Source of the DNA: an uncultured Actinomycetes bacterium
GTDB taxonomy: Bacteria > Actinomycetota > Actinomycetes > Nanopelagicales > Nanopelagicaceae
Length of the DNA stretch: 5,132 nt
Direction: 5' to 3'
NCBI GenBank assembly: GCA_903893085.1
Contig: CAITKS010000103.1
Location: 1 to 5,132, forward strand
The notes below the pieces were generated by a model. It saw only the letters and a list, made by a program, of their open reading frames with translations. It had not been told where the DNA came from and ran no database searches. Shown here in pieces: positions 1 to 5,132 of the stretch. The position numbers and the translations under genes are program-made. Every line of letters starts with the position of its first letter. The stretch's first letter is position 1.

Positions 1-947
1 ACGCCTTTTGGCGCAGCCCATTCATTTAATTGGCAGCCGACTTCGTGGTGTGAGCAATTGGGCATACAACTTTGAACTACTTCATAAAGATCACCAAATG
101 CGGCAACAATTCGATTGGAATCTAAATGCGCTAGCCCAAATGCACGGATGCCAGGTGTATCAATAATCCAGCCATCTATAGGTGACAGATCTGGTGCCAG
201 CGGCAGTGCAATCGCACTCGATGAGGTATGACGACCACGGCCTGTCACATCATTCACATCACCTGTTAGTCGATCAGCATGTGGAACAAGAGCATTGATC
301 AGCGTTGATTTACCAACTCCGGAATGTCCAACAAGCACGGAAGTTTTGCCGTTGAGGAGCGAGAATAATTTCTTTAAGTCAACTTCTCGCGAGTCAGATT
401 TAATTGCCGCGGTTGCAATTTCAACGCCAAGAGTTTCGTATTCGTGCATAAAATCTGGCACTGCTGCTACATCTGTTTTAGTGACCAAGATGATTGGTTT
501 GATATTTTCATGAAAAGCGACAACTAAAAAACGATCGATTAATCCACGACGCGGTTCAGGATTTGCGGCAGCCACGACAATTACCAGTTGATCTATATTG
601 GCAACAATTGTGCGCTCCATTTTGGCAGCATCATCTACGGTTCGGCTAAGACTGTTACGACGTGGTTCGATTGAAACAATCCGTGCCAGCGAACCAGTTG
701 TTCCAGACACATCTCCTACTAAATTCACCAGATCACCGACAACTACAGATTTTGGACCCATCTCGCGAGCCTTCATCGCAGTGACGATCACGCCCTCGTT
801 GGTAATACATGTCGTGCGTCCGCGGTCGACCGTTGTTACGAGTGCGCTAATTGCATCGGCATGCGCAGGGCGATCTTTACTGCGCGGGCGAGTGCGGCGA
901 CTTGGGCGAATACGAGCATCAGATTCGTCGAATTCGCGCGGTGTCAT
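1..947 (-). CDS. rsgA: Ribosome small-subunit-dependent GTPase RsgA (C-terminus cut by window edge)
   Basis: RsgA (YjeQ) is a cytoplasmic circularly permuted GTPase that helps late maturation of the 30S ribosomal subunit. The 315 visible residues show the family layout: a basic N-terminal tail, an OB-fold region at about 35-105, then the permuted GTPase motifs in the order G4 (TKTD, 156-159), G1 P-loop (GHSGVGKST, 207-215), a switch region with GRGRHT, and G3 (DTPG, 263-266). A zinc site follows, with Cys294, Cys298, His300 and Cys305. G4 begins with Thr where the general consensus is Asn, which is common in actinobacterial RsgA. The reading frame is still open at the left edge, so probably 15-35 C-terminal residues are missing. 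The ATG overlaps the aroA stop as ATGA and has no strong ribosome-binding site, so translation is probably coupled to aroA. Identification is secure from motif order. Confidence 0.96.
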   Translation of the reverse strand, partial: MTPREFDESDARIRPSRRTRPRSKDRPAHADAISALVTTVDRGRTTCITNEGVIVTAMKAREMGPKSVVVGDLVNLVGDVSGTTGSLARIVSIEPRRNSLSRTVDDAAKMERTIVANIDQLVIVVAAANPEPRRGLIDRFLVVAFHENIKPIILVTKTDVAAVPDFMHEYETLGVEIATAAIKSDSREVDLKKLFSLLNGKTSVLVGHSGVGKSTLINALVPHADRLTGDVNDVTGRGRHTSSSAIALPLAPDLSPIDGWIIDTPGIRAFGLAHLDSNRIVAAFGDLYEVVQSCMPNCSHHEVGCQLNEWAAPKG

Positions 948-2236
948 GAAATCAAACTCTGCCAAAGTCCAGGAAAATCAGGCAAAGTCTTGCGAGTAGT
1001 TGCCACATTTTCGATTTCAATGCCTGGAATAACTAAGCCTATTACTGCACCTGCAGTTGCCAGGCGATGATCGTCATAAGTGTGAAAAGTTCCACCATGT
1101 AAACCTTTACCAAATGCACCTGCCGGAGTTATACGAAGTGAAGTTTCATCTTCAGCCACATTGCCACCAAGTGAGTTAATTTCGCGGGTTAGCGCGGCTA
1201 AGCGATCTGTCTCGTGCAAACGAAGATGACCGATACCTCGCAAGTGCGAAGGTGAATCAGCGAGTGCGGCAAGAGCGGCAATTGCAGGTGTTAGCTCACC
1301 AACATCATGGAGATCGATATCAATTCCGTGGATAGATTCTCCACCAGTAATTGTTAAGCCTTGATCGGTTGGCGAAACTTGCGCACCCATAGCGGTCAAA
1401 ATTTCGCGCAATTGATCACCTGGTTGTGTTGTCTGCTTTGGCCAATCTGCAATTGTGATTGATCCACCGCAAACCATTGCAATAGATAAGAATGGCGCAG
1501 CATTTGATAGATCCGGTTCGATAACCAAATCCACACCGTGCAACGAACCAGATTCAACGCGCCAACTTTGTGCCGCCTTATCAACAGTTACCTTTGCGCC
1601 AAAGTCGCGCAACATCTGAACTGTCATATCGATATGTGGCATTGATGGCAGCGCGCCACCTTTATGTGTTGCGGTAATTCCGTTGCTTGTACTTGGCGCG
1701 ATTAAAAGCAGCGCCGATAAGAATTGACTTGATGCGCTGGCATCAATAGTTAGTGCGCCACCTGGAATATTTCCTTTGCCTTTTACGACTAGCGGCAGCG
1801 AATAACGGCCATCGTGTTCAATCTCGATTCCAAGTTCTTCAAGTGCTGCAATTACTGGGCCAAGTGGGCGTTCATAAGATCTGGGATCGCCATCGAATGA
1901 AATATCACCTTGGGCGAGCGCAGATAGCGGTGGAAGAAAGCGCATCACAGTTCCGGCATTGCCTACATCTACCTTGGCGGGGCCTTGTAATTTTACAGGT
2001 GTAATTTTCCAAGCAAGATCGCCACCAATTTCTTCATCAGTTACTCCGACGCCCATCGCCTTAAGGCCGGCGACCATTAGCTCGGTATCGCGAGAAATTA
2101 GTGGACGCTTCAAAAGAGATTCAGAGTTGGCTTGCGCAGCAAGAATTAGCGCGCGGTTGGTTACCGATTTTGATCCCGGAATAACTACTCGCGCGCTGAC
2201 TGCATTTCTCCCACGTAGTGGAGCAGGCCAGAGCAT
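944..2236 (-). CDS. aroA: 3-phosphoshikimate 1-carboxyvinyltransferase (EPSP synthase)
   Basis: EPSP synthase joins shikimate-3-phosphate and phosphoenolpyruvate in the sixth step of the shikimate pathway, leading to aromatic amino acids. The 430-residue length is normal. Visible motifs are PGSKSVTNR (20-28) with the substrate-binding Lys23, GNAGTVMR (92-99) at the PEP and glyphosate site, SASSQ (167-171), GELTPAIA (313-320), HETDRLAAL (341-349) and YDDHRLATAG (387-396), all in family order. Phe100 occupies the place of E. coli Pro101, as I recall for other actinobacterial enzymes, and Glu314 probably provides the acidic residue that is Asp313 in E. coli. The SAQ-K signature of class II glyphosate-insensitive enzymes is absent. 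The ATG start has no Shine-Dalgarno sequence but lies 7 nt after a TAGACT box, suggesting a leaderless mRNA. The gene heads an apparent two-gene operon with rsgA. Confidence 0.97.
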   Translation of the reverse strand: MLWPAPLRGRNAVSARVVIPGSKSVTNRALILAAQANSESLLKRPLISRDTELMVAGLKAMGVGVTDEEIGGDLAWKITPVKLQGPAKVDVGNAGTVMRFLPPLSALAQGDISFDGDPRSYERPLGPVIAALEELGIEIEHDGRYSLPLVVKGKGNIPGGALTIDASASSQFLSALLLIAPSTSNGITATHKGGALPSMPHIDMTVQMLRDFGAKVTVDKAAQSWRVESGSLHGVDLVIEPDLSNAAPFLSIAMVCGGSITIADWPKQTTQPGDQLREILTAMGAQVSPTDQGLTITGGESIHGIDIDLHDVGELTPAIAALAALADSPSHLRGIGHLRLHETDRLAALTREINSLGGNVAEDETSLRITPAGAFGKGLHGGTFHTYDDHRLATAGAVIGLVIPGIEIENVATTRKTLPDFPGLWQSLIS

Positions 2237-2243
2237 GAGCGGC

Positions 2244-2249
2244 AGTCTA
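2244..2249 (-). promoter_or_regulatory. Candidate -10 box of aroA-rsgA, leaderless arrangement
   Basis: On the minus strand this reads TAGACT, matching the actinobacterial TANNNT -10 consensus, and is followed by 7 nt before the aroA ATG. Transcription would then start at or within a base or two of the start codon. No Shine-Dalgarno sequence is present in the gap, which supports a leaderless transcript. I see no good -35 hexamer at the usual distance, so the call rests on one short motif plus spacing. Confidence 0.5.
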
Positions 2250-2253
2250 CTCT
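2248..2253 (+). promoter_or_regulatory. Candidate -10 box of the SRAP gene, leaderless arrangement
   Basis: TACTCT fits the TANNNT -10 consensus and ends 6 nt before the ATG of the SRAP-domain gene, which lacks any Shine-Dalgarno sequence. This spacing would put the transcription start at the initiation codon. The box shares two base pairs with the opposing aroA -10 box. No recognisable -35 element is seen at the usual distance, which would fall inside the aroA start region. Confidence 0.5.
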
Positions 2254-2259
2254 CTACCC

Positions 2260-2985
2260 ATGTGCGGTCGTTATGCCCAAGCGCAGGGGATGGACGAGAT
2301 CATCGAGCGCTTTGATCTCGATGGATCACTCGTTGATAAATCTCTGCCATTGAATTGGAATATTGCACCCACAAATGAGATTTACATTATTCGCGATAAT
2401 CAACAGGGGCGAATTCTAGATAGCGCATCTTGGGGTTTGATTGCACCTTGGCAAAAGAATTCTACCGAGGCGCGTAATTCGCAATCGCATGCCATCAATG
2501 CGCGAAGTGAATCAATCCACGAAAAACCAACTTTTCGCCAAGCATTTCGTACTACGCGCTGCTTAATCCCTGCAACTGGTTATTACGAATGGGCGACTTC
2601 GCTCGGTAAGTATCCGCCAAAACAACCTTTCTATATTTCATCAGCGAAAGAAAATACATCGCTATCAATAGCCGGAATCTGGAGCGTCTGGAAAAATGAA
2701 AGTGGCGCTGAAATTCAAAGTGCTGCAATCATTACTCGCGAAGCAGTTGGTGAACTTGCAACGATCCATAGCCGGATGCCGGTATTTATGCCGAACGATC
2801 GTTGGGATATATGGCTTGATCCAAAGAATCGTGAAATCGAAACCCTAATTGCTCTGATGGAAATTCCAGATCCTGCTGGTGGTTTAGTAACTCGTCCGGT
2901 GGCTCCGCGGGTAAACCTGGTTGCCAACAATGGCCCCGAACTCATCGAAGCCTTCGAATTGGGTGAATCGCAAACGCTCTTTTGA
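2260..2985 (+). CDS. yedK: SRAP-domain abasic-site processing protein (YedK/HMCES family)
   Basis: SRAP proteins recognise abasic sites in single-stranded DNA and trap them as a stable thiazolidine crosslink through an N-terminal cysteine, protecting the site from strand breakage. The 241-residue protein has every family hallmark. MCGRY at the N-terminus exposes Cys2 after Met removal, which also fixes the start codon. NWNIAPT (32-38), WGLIAPW (58-64) and INARSE (79-84, Asn80 near the crosslinked sugar) follow. CLIPATGYYEW (101-111) carries the active-site Glu110, and HSRMP (170-174) carries the active-site His170. VANNGPELIE near the C-terminus is also typical. The gene is divergent from aroA across 23 bp and lies 48 bp before sigR on the same strand, so partial co-transcription with sigR is possible, although sigR appears to have its own -10 box. 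Confidence 0.95.
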   Translation: MCGRYAQAQGMDEIIERFDLDGSLVDKSLPLNWNIAPTNEIYIIRDNQQGRILDSASWGLIAPWQKNSTEARNSQSHAINARSESIHEKPTFRQAFRTTRCLIPATGYYEWATSLGKYPPKQPFYISSAKENTSLSIAGIWSVWKNESGAEIQSAAIITREAVGELATIHSRMPVFMPNDRWDIWLDPKNREIETLIALMEIPDPAGGLVTRPVAPRVNLVANNGPELIEAFELGESQTLF

Positions 2986-3020
2986 CCGCTGCTTGATGGG
3001 CATTTCTAACTCCTTTGGGA

Positions 3021-3026
3021 TAGTGT
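3021..3026 (+). promoter_or_regulatory. Candidate -10 box of the sigR operon, leaderless arrangement
   Basis: TAGTGT fits TANNNT and is followed by 7 nt before the sigR ATG, again placing the predicted transcript start at the initiation codon. Upstream bases contain TTGATG at 2993-2998, but its 22-nt spacing is too long for an ordinary -35/-10 pair. I see no GGAAT/GTT pair of the SigR-dependent type in the 48-bp gap or the immediately preceding coding sequence. Confidence 0.45.
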
Positions 3027-3033
3027 GTAAGAG

Positions 3034-3651
3034 ATGGCATCGAAAGATTTAGTCCTAGAAAGCGCTACCGATCGCAATGCTCGGTTCGAGCGCGATGCCC
3101 TTGTGTATATGGACAAGTTATATGCGGCAGCGCTTCGTTACACAAGAAATCCAGAAGATGCCAGTGATTTGGTTCAAGATACTTATTTAAAAGCTTTTAA
3201 TTCTTTTCATCAATTTGAAGAGGGAACAAATCTGCGCGCGTGGTTATATCGCGTGCTCACAACTACTTTTATTAACTCATATCGCAAAGATCAACGCCGC
3301 CCGCAATTAGCATCTGGCGAACTAGAAGATTGGCAGTTAGCCGAGGCGCAATCTCACACTAGTGATCTTGGAAAATCAGCCGAAGTAGAAGCGCTAGAAA
3401 ACTTGCCTGATAGCGATATCAAACGTGCACTGCAAGAGATCCCTGAAGAGTTTCGCATGGCAGTTTATTTAGCCGATGTCGAAGGTTTTTCTTATAAGGA
3501 AATTGCCGACATTGTTGATGTTCCAGCCGGAACTGTTATGTCGAGATTGCACCGTGGTCGCAAGTTACTGCGTGAGAAGTTAGCTGATTATGCAAAAGAA
3601 CTTGGCTATACAACCGATTCCAAGAAATCTGGAAAGGGGGAGAAGTCATGA
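3034..3651 (+). CDS. sigR: ECF RNA polymerase sigma factor, SigR/SigH type (thiol-oxidative stress)
   Basis: This group-4 sigma factor directs RNA polymerase to thiol-redox genes (thioredoxin system, proteases, low-molecular-weight thiol synthesis in known relatives) when its anti-sigma factor is oxidised. The 205 residues contain region 2 at about 20-87 ([19 protein letters not shown], then [10 protein letters not shown] and FINSYRKDQ) and region 4 at about 128-182 ([30 protein letters not shown], and the helix-turn-helix ending in [14 protein letters not shown]). These stretches are very close to Streptomyces SigR and mycobacterial SigH as I remember them. Regions 2 and 4 are joined by an acidic linker with [11 protein letters not shown], and a Lys/Ser-rich tail ends the protein. 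An in-frame TAA at 3028-3030 fixes the start and excludes an upstream-extended isoform. The stop overlaps the rsrA start as ATGA, so the pair should be translationally coupled. Confidence 0.96.
   Translation: MASKDLVLESATDRNARFERDALVYMDKLYAAALRYTRNPEDASDLVQDTYLKAFNSFHQFEEGTNLRAWLYRVLTTTFINSYRKDQRRPQLASGELEDWQLAEAQSHTSDLGKSAEVEALENLPDSDIKRALQEIPEEFRMAVYLADVEGFSYKEIADIVDVPAGTVMSRLHRGRKLLREKLADYAKELGYTTDSKKSGKGEKS
3635..3642 (+). promoter_or_regulatory. Ribosome-binding site of rsrA inside sigR
   Basis: AGGGGGAG lies 5 nt upstream of the rsrA ATG, within the last codons of sigR. It is the strongest purine-rich site upstream of any plus-strand start in the window and supports both the ATG at 3648 and efficient production of the anti-sigma factor together with SigR. 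Confidence 0.7.
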
Positions 3652-4043
3652 GCCACATTGAAGAAATTCCATGTATTGAAGTTCTCTCCTCCGTTGTATT
3701 TATCATCGAAGGCGTGGTGGAAGAGGCGAGAAATCCGCAAGCCATTGCATCTCACCTTAACTCTTGCTCTGCTTGCCAAGCAGAAGTTGAGCACGAACAA
3801 GCGATGCATATGCTGCTGCAAGATGTATTGCGACGCTCATGTGATGAGAAGGCTCCTGAAGAATTGCACCGCAGCATTCATGAAGAGCTATTGCGCCAAG
3901 CAACTGGCGGTGCCGGAGTAACCGAAGTGGTCACTCAAATCAGCATGACTGAAATATCTATTGAAATAGATGAATTTGGAAATGTGGAACACCGCGAAAT
4001 TCAAATTGAACAAACTCACGTTGAGCGCTATGAAGACAGCTGA
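3648..4043 (+). CDS. rsrA: Zinc-binding redox-sensing anti-sigma factor (RsrA/RshA type) with extended C-terminus
   Basis: RsrA binds and silences SigR in reducing conditions; oxidation makes a disulfide, ejects zinc and releases the sigma factor. The 131-residue product has the zinc anti-sigma signature H-x3-C-x2-C (His36, Cys40, Cys43). Cys9 sits in an N-terminal CxEVL segment corresponding to Streptomyces Cys11. One further cysteine, Cys65, precedes APEELHRSI, resembling the mycobacterial KC..DRAPEGLR segment; Streptomyces has a Cys pair there. Unlike the roughly 100-residue relatives I know, the protein continues for about 44 residues (88-131) with an acidic, alternating-pattern tail rich in Ile and Glu. 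The gene overlaps sigR by 4 bp and the next gene by 14 bp, which supports an operon. The anti-sigma role is well supported by context plus motif; the tail function is unknown. Confidence 0.9.
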   Translation: MSHIEEIPCIEVLSSVVFIIEGVVEEARNPQAIASHLNSCSACQAEVEHEQAMHMLLQDVLRRSCDEKAPEELHRSIHEELLRQATGGAGVTEVVTQISMTEISIEIDEFGNVEHREIQIEQTHVERYEDS

Positions 4044-4446
4044 GGAAATTATTGGAGCAGTCGGCTTTTCTGTAATGACCGTTCGTCCAGGTGACACATG
4101 CCTTGCAATGGGAATTTCAGATCTTCCAATACTTGCACCAGGCCACTTAATGAGCGTGATGGAGAGCGCTTGCGTTGCCGCCTTAGTTGAACTTCTGGAA
4201 AATGGCGAAACAACAGTGGTTGATAAGTTTGATATATCGCTAATTGATTCTGTAGGCGTTGGTGTGGAAGTTCGTGCAAATGCTCGCTGCACCGAAGTAG
4301 TTGATCGGACAATGATCTTTGAATGCGATGTATATGAAGGTGAAAGGCATATCGCCTACGCTGTTATAGAAAGAACGGCGGTCGAACGAGTATCTTTCCT
4401 CGCGCGAACCGCCGCTCAATCATTAATTAAAACTTCAGATAATTAA
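4030..4446 (+). CDS. Hotdog-fold thioesterase-like protein (FlK-type), possibly catalytically altered
   Basis: The 138-residue product resembles the single-domain hotdog thioesterases related to fluoroacetyl-CoA thioesterase FlK, which hydrolyse acyl-CoA esters. Family-like segments are GHLMSVMESACVAAL (38-52), with Glu45 matching the FlK catalytic Glu50, GVGVEVRANARCTEV (76-90), and HIAYAVIERTAVERVSF (107-123), corresponding to the FlK strand THERAVIHLEKF. By my hand alignment the FlK catalytic Thr42 and His76 correspond to Pro37 and Leu71, so activity is uncertain. The ATG at 4030 is preferred because its N-terminus ([12 protein letters not shown]) begins just before the fold; an in-frame TTG at 4021 and an upstream ATG at 3970 would overlap rsrA more deeply. 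The gene overlaps rsrA by 14 bp, so it is probably expressed with sigR-rsrA. Its substrate is unknown. Confidence 0.8.
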   Translation: MKTAEEIIGAVGFSVMTVRPGDTCLAMGISDLPILAPGHLMSVMESACVAALVELLENGETTVVDKFDISLIDSVGVGVEVRANARCTEVVDRTMIFECDVYEGERHIAYAVIERTAVERVSFLARTAAQSLIKTSDN

Positions 4447-4841
4447 GCTTTCTTGGTCTCCCAGAAAATAGCTGCAATTTCATCGATCTTTGCGATCAAA
4501 TTATCGGCAACAGAAATATCTTGAGTTCCCTTCGTGCCGGCAGCGCCAGCAAGCTTTGTCGCTTCATTAAAGAGTGAATGAAGATTTGGGTACTTCTCAA
4601 AGTGTGGTGCCTTGAAATAGTCAGTCCAGAGAACCCATAGGTGCTCTTTAACTTGATGTGAACGCTCTTCTTTAATTGCAACAGAGCGAGAACGGAAGTC
4701 TGCATCTGGATTGGCTGCATATTTTTCCATGCAAGCCTTTACAGATAGCGCTTCAATCTTTGCTTGTGCTGGATCGTAAACGCCGCATGGCAGATCGCAG
4801 TGAGCGTGAACAGTTACTTTTGGTGTGAATAAGTTCTTCAT
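4443..4841 (-). CDS. sodN: Nickel-containing superoxide dismutase precursor
   Basis: Ni-SOD converts superoxide into oxygen and hydrogen peroxide as a cytoplasmic hexamer. The 132-residue precursor has a 13-residue leader (MKNLFTPKVTVHA) followed by the nickel hook HCDLPCGVYDP (14-24). Cleavage before His14 frees the amino group of mature His1; with mature Cys2 and Cys6 it forms the nickel site. Other conserved residues are in register when numbered from the mature end: Tyr9, Glu17, Arg47 and Lys64. The mature length of 119 matches the usual 117 or so, and the C-terminal FWETKKA is typical. I chose the ATG at 4841 because it yields the standard leader and is preceded by AGGAGA at good spacing; a longer in-frame start at 4952 would run through sodX. 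The gene is divergent from sodX, its maturation peptidase, and its stop overlaps the convergent thioesterase-like gene. Confidence 0.98.
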   Translation of the reverse strand: MKNLFTPKVTVHAHCDLPCGVYDPAQAKIEALSVKACMEKYAANPDADFRSRSVAIKEERSHQVKEHLWVLWTDYFKAPHFEKYPNLHSLFNEATKLAGAAGTKGTQDISVADNLIAKIDEIAAIFWETKKA

Positions 4842-4845
4842 TTTC

Positions 4846-4851
4846 TCTCCT
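4846..4851 (-). promoter_or_regulatory. Ribosome-binding site that fixes the sodN start
   Basis: On the minus strand this reads AGGAGA and lies 4 nt before the ATG at 4841. It decides the start of sodN in favour of the short Ni-SOD leader and against longer in-frame starts. It contrasts with the aroA, SRAP and sigR starts, which lack such a site. Confidence 0.8.
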
Positions 4852-4861
4852 TTGTCGCTAC

Positions 4862-4876
4862 TTGAGTTTAATTCAA
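4862..4876. promoter_or_regulatory. 15-bp imperfect palindrome in the sodN/sodX control region, candidate operator
   Basis: TTGAGTTTAATTCAA is a 7-1-7 inverted repeat in which 6 of 7 arm pairs are complementary. The layout resembles sites of Fur-family metalloregulators (Fur, Zur, PerR), although the bases do not match a consensus I can name. It overlaps a probable sodN -10 box, so a bound protein would block sodN. Binding of a nickel- or metal-responsive regulator is inference from position and symmetry only. Confidence 0.45.
4865..4870 (-). promoter_or_regulatory. Candidate -10 box of sodN
   Basis: On the minus strand this reads TAAACT, matching TANNNT, 23 nt upstream of the sodN ATG. Transcription starting about 7 nt further on would leave a short leader of some 17 nt containing the AGGAGA ribosome-binding site. 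No clear -35 element is seen. The box lies inside the 15-bp palindrome. Confidence 0.45.
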
Positions 4877-4902
4877 ATCTTGTATGTGTGAGACTACCGC
4901 CC

Positions 4903-5132
4903 ATGAGAGGCTTTGGCATCTTCGGGCGGGTCATCGTTGAGGGCACTTCCATGCAGCCGACCTATAACCCACTGGATTGGCTGCTGGTTCACTACGGTTT
5001 CTTTGGCAAGAAATACTTATTTATTCGCCTCGGTAATGTGGTTGTTATAGAACGGGAGAAACAGCCCGGCATCTTCTATATAAAACGTGTTGCCGAGATC
5101 GCACTTGATGCAAGCGGTAAAAAAAGTTATTA
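4903..5132 (+). CDS. sodX: Nickel-SOD maturation peptidase, signal peptidase I-like (C-terminus cut by window edge)
   Basis: SodX is the small S26-family Ser/Lys peptidase thought to remove the SodN leader so that the N-terminal His can bind nickel. The 76 visible residues contain the signal-peptidase box GTSMQPT (14-20) with nucleophile Ser16, a hydrophobic strand region LDWLLVHYGFF (24-34), LGNVVVIE (43-50), and YIKRVAE (59-65) with the general-base Lys61. There is no N-terminal membrane helix before the serine, unlike true signal peptidase I, which agrees with a cytoplasmic substrate. The frame is open at the right edge, so perhaps 25-65 residues are missing. The ATG at 4903 is preferred, but an in-frame GTG at 4888 is possible and neither has a good Shine-Dalgarno sequence. 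Its position 61 bp from sodN, divergently, strongly supports the SodX name over other S26 peptidases. Confidence 0.92.
   Translation, partial: MRGFGIFGRVIVEGTSMQPTYNPLDWLLVHYGFFGKKYLFIRLGNVVVIEREKQPGIFYIKRVAEIALDASGKKSY

Noticed and set aside
598..999. Plus-strand open frame of 133 codons
   Set aside because: It lies antisense to rsgA, whose minus-strand frame has complete GTPase motifs, and its translation shows no recognisable domain. It also crosses the aroA/rsgA junction.
1959..2315. Plus-strand open frame of 118 codons running across the aroA/SRAP gap
   Set aside because: It is antisense to the aroA N-terminal motifs and then out of frame with the MCGRY start of the SRAP gene, so it is a shadow.
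3530..3560. GGAAC inside sigR as a possible SigR-type -35 element for rsrA
   Set aside because: There is no matching GTT-type -10 at the usual spacing, and rsrA is coupled to sigR by ATGA with its own ribosome-binding site.
3888..4292. Minus-strand open frame of 134 codons
   Set aside because: It is antisense to the end of rsrA and the hotdog gene, both supported by motifs and overlaps; its Ser/Thr/Ile-rich translation looks like a shadow frame.
4430..4475. Possible bidirectional terminator at the convergent gene ends
   Set aside because: Only AAGCTT and TTAA short palindromes are present; there is no stable stem with a T-tract on either strand.
4883..4895. Possible -10 box for sodX
   Set aside because: TATGTG and GAGACT each miss a key base of TANNNT, and no good spacing to the ATG at 4903 or the GTG at 4888 supports either one.
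4842..4952. N-terminal extension of sodN to an ATG at 4952
   Set aside because: It would add 37 residues before the standard Ni-SOD leader, run antisense through the sodX start and ignore the good AGGAGA site before the ATG at 4841.

Overview
The window looks like chromosomal DNA from an actinobacterium of moderate base composition. The gene set (SigR/RsrA, nickel superoxide dismutase with its peptidase, and an aroA/rsgA pair beside an SRAP-domain gene) is actinobacterial, but GC is clearly lower than in Streptomyces or Mycobacterium. With the dense packing and apparent leaderless promoters, this fits a streamlined aquatic lineage such as the freshwater acI group (Nanopelagicales). That placement is inference: no rRNA or other taxonomic marker is present.

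Layout from left to right: rsgA (ribosome-assembly GTPase, minus strand, C-terminus cut by the window edge) overlaps aroA (EPSP synthase, minus strand) by 4 bp. A 23-bp gap, apparently holding two back-to-back promoters, separates aroA from a plus-strand run: an SRAP-domain abasic-site protein, then sigR (thiol-stress ECF sigma factor), rsrA (zinc anti-sigma factor) and a small hotdog-fold thioesterase-like gene. The last three overlap and look like one operon. This operon converges on sodN (nickel superoxide dismutase, minus strand), and the two stop codons share a TTAA. A 61-bp divergent control region with a palindrome separates sodN from sodX (the nickel-SOD maturation peptidase, plus strand), which runs off the right edge.

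Functionally, the middle and right of the window form an oxidative-stress neighbourhood. SigR/RsrA senses disulfide stress, SodN removes superoxide after SodX trims its leader to expose the nickel-binding hook, and the SRAP protein protects abasic sites in single-stranded DNA. The rsgA, aroA, SRAP, sigR/sigH order resembles the mycobacterial arrangement around Rv3223c to Rv3228 (from memory), so the backbone is probably an old conserved block and not a mobile island.

No tRNA, rRNA, CRISPR array, insertion sequence or convincing intrinsic terminator is visible. No gene-free stretch exceeds 61 bp. I see no clearly new multi-gene system. The most interesting details are the palindrome over the sodN promoter, the overlapping leaderless promoters, the extended RsrA tail and the hotdog protein lacking expected catalytic residues.
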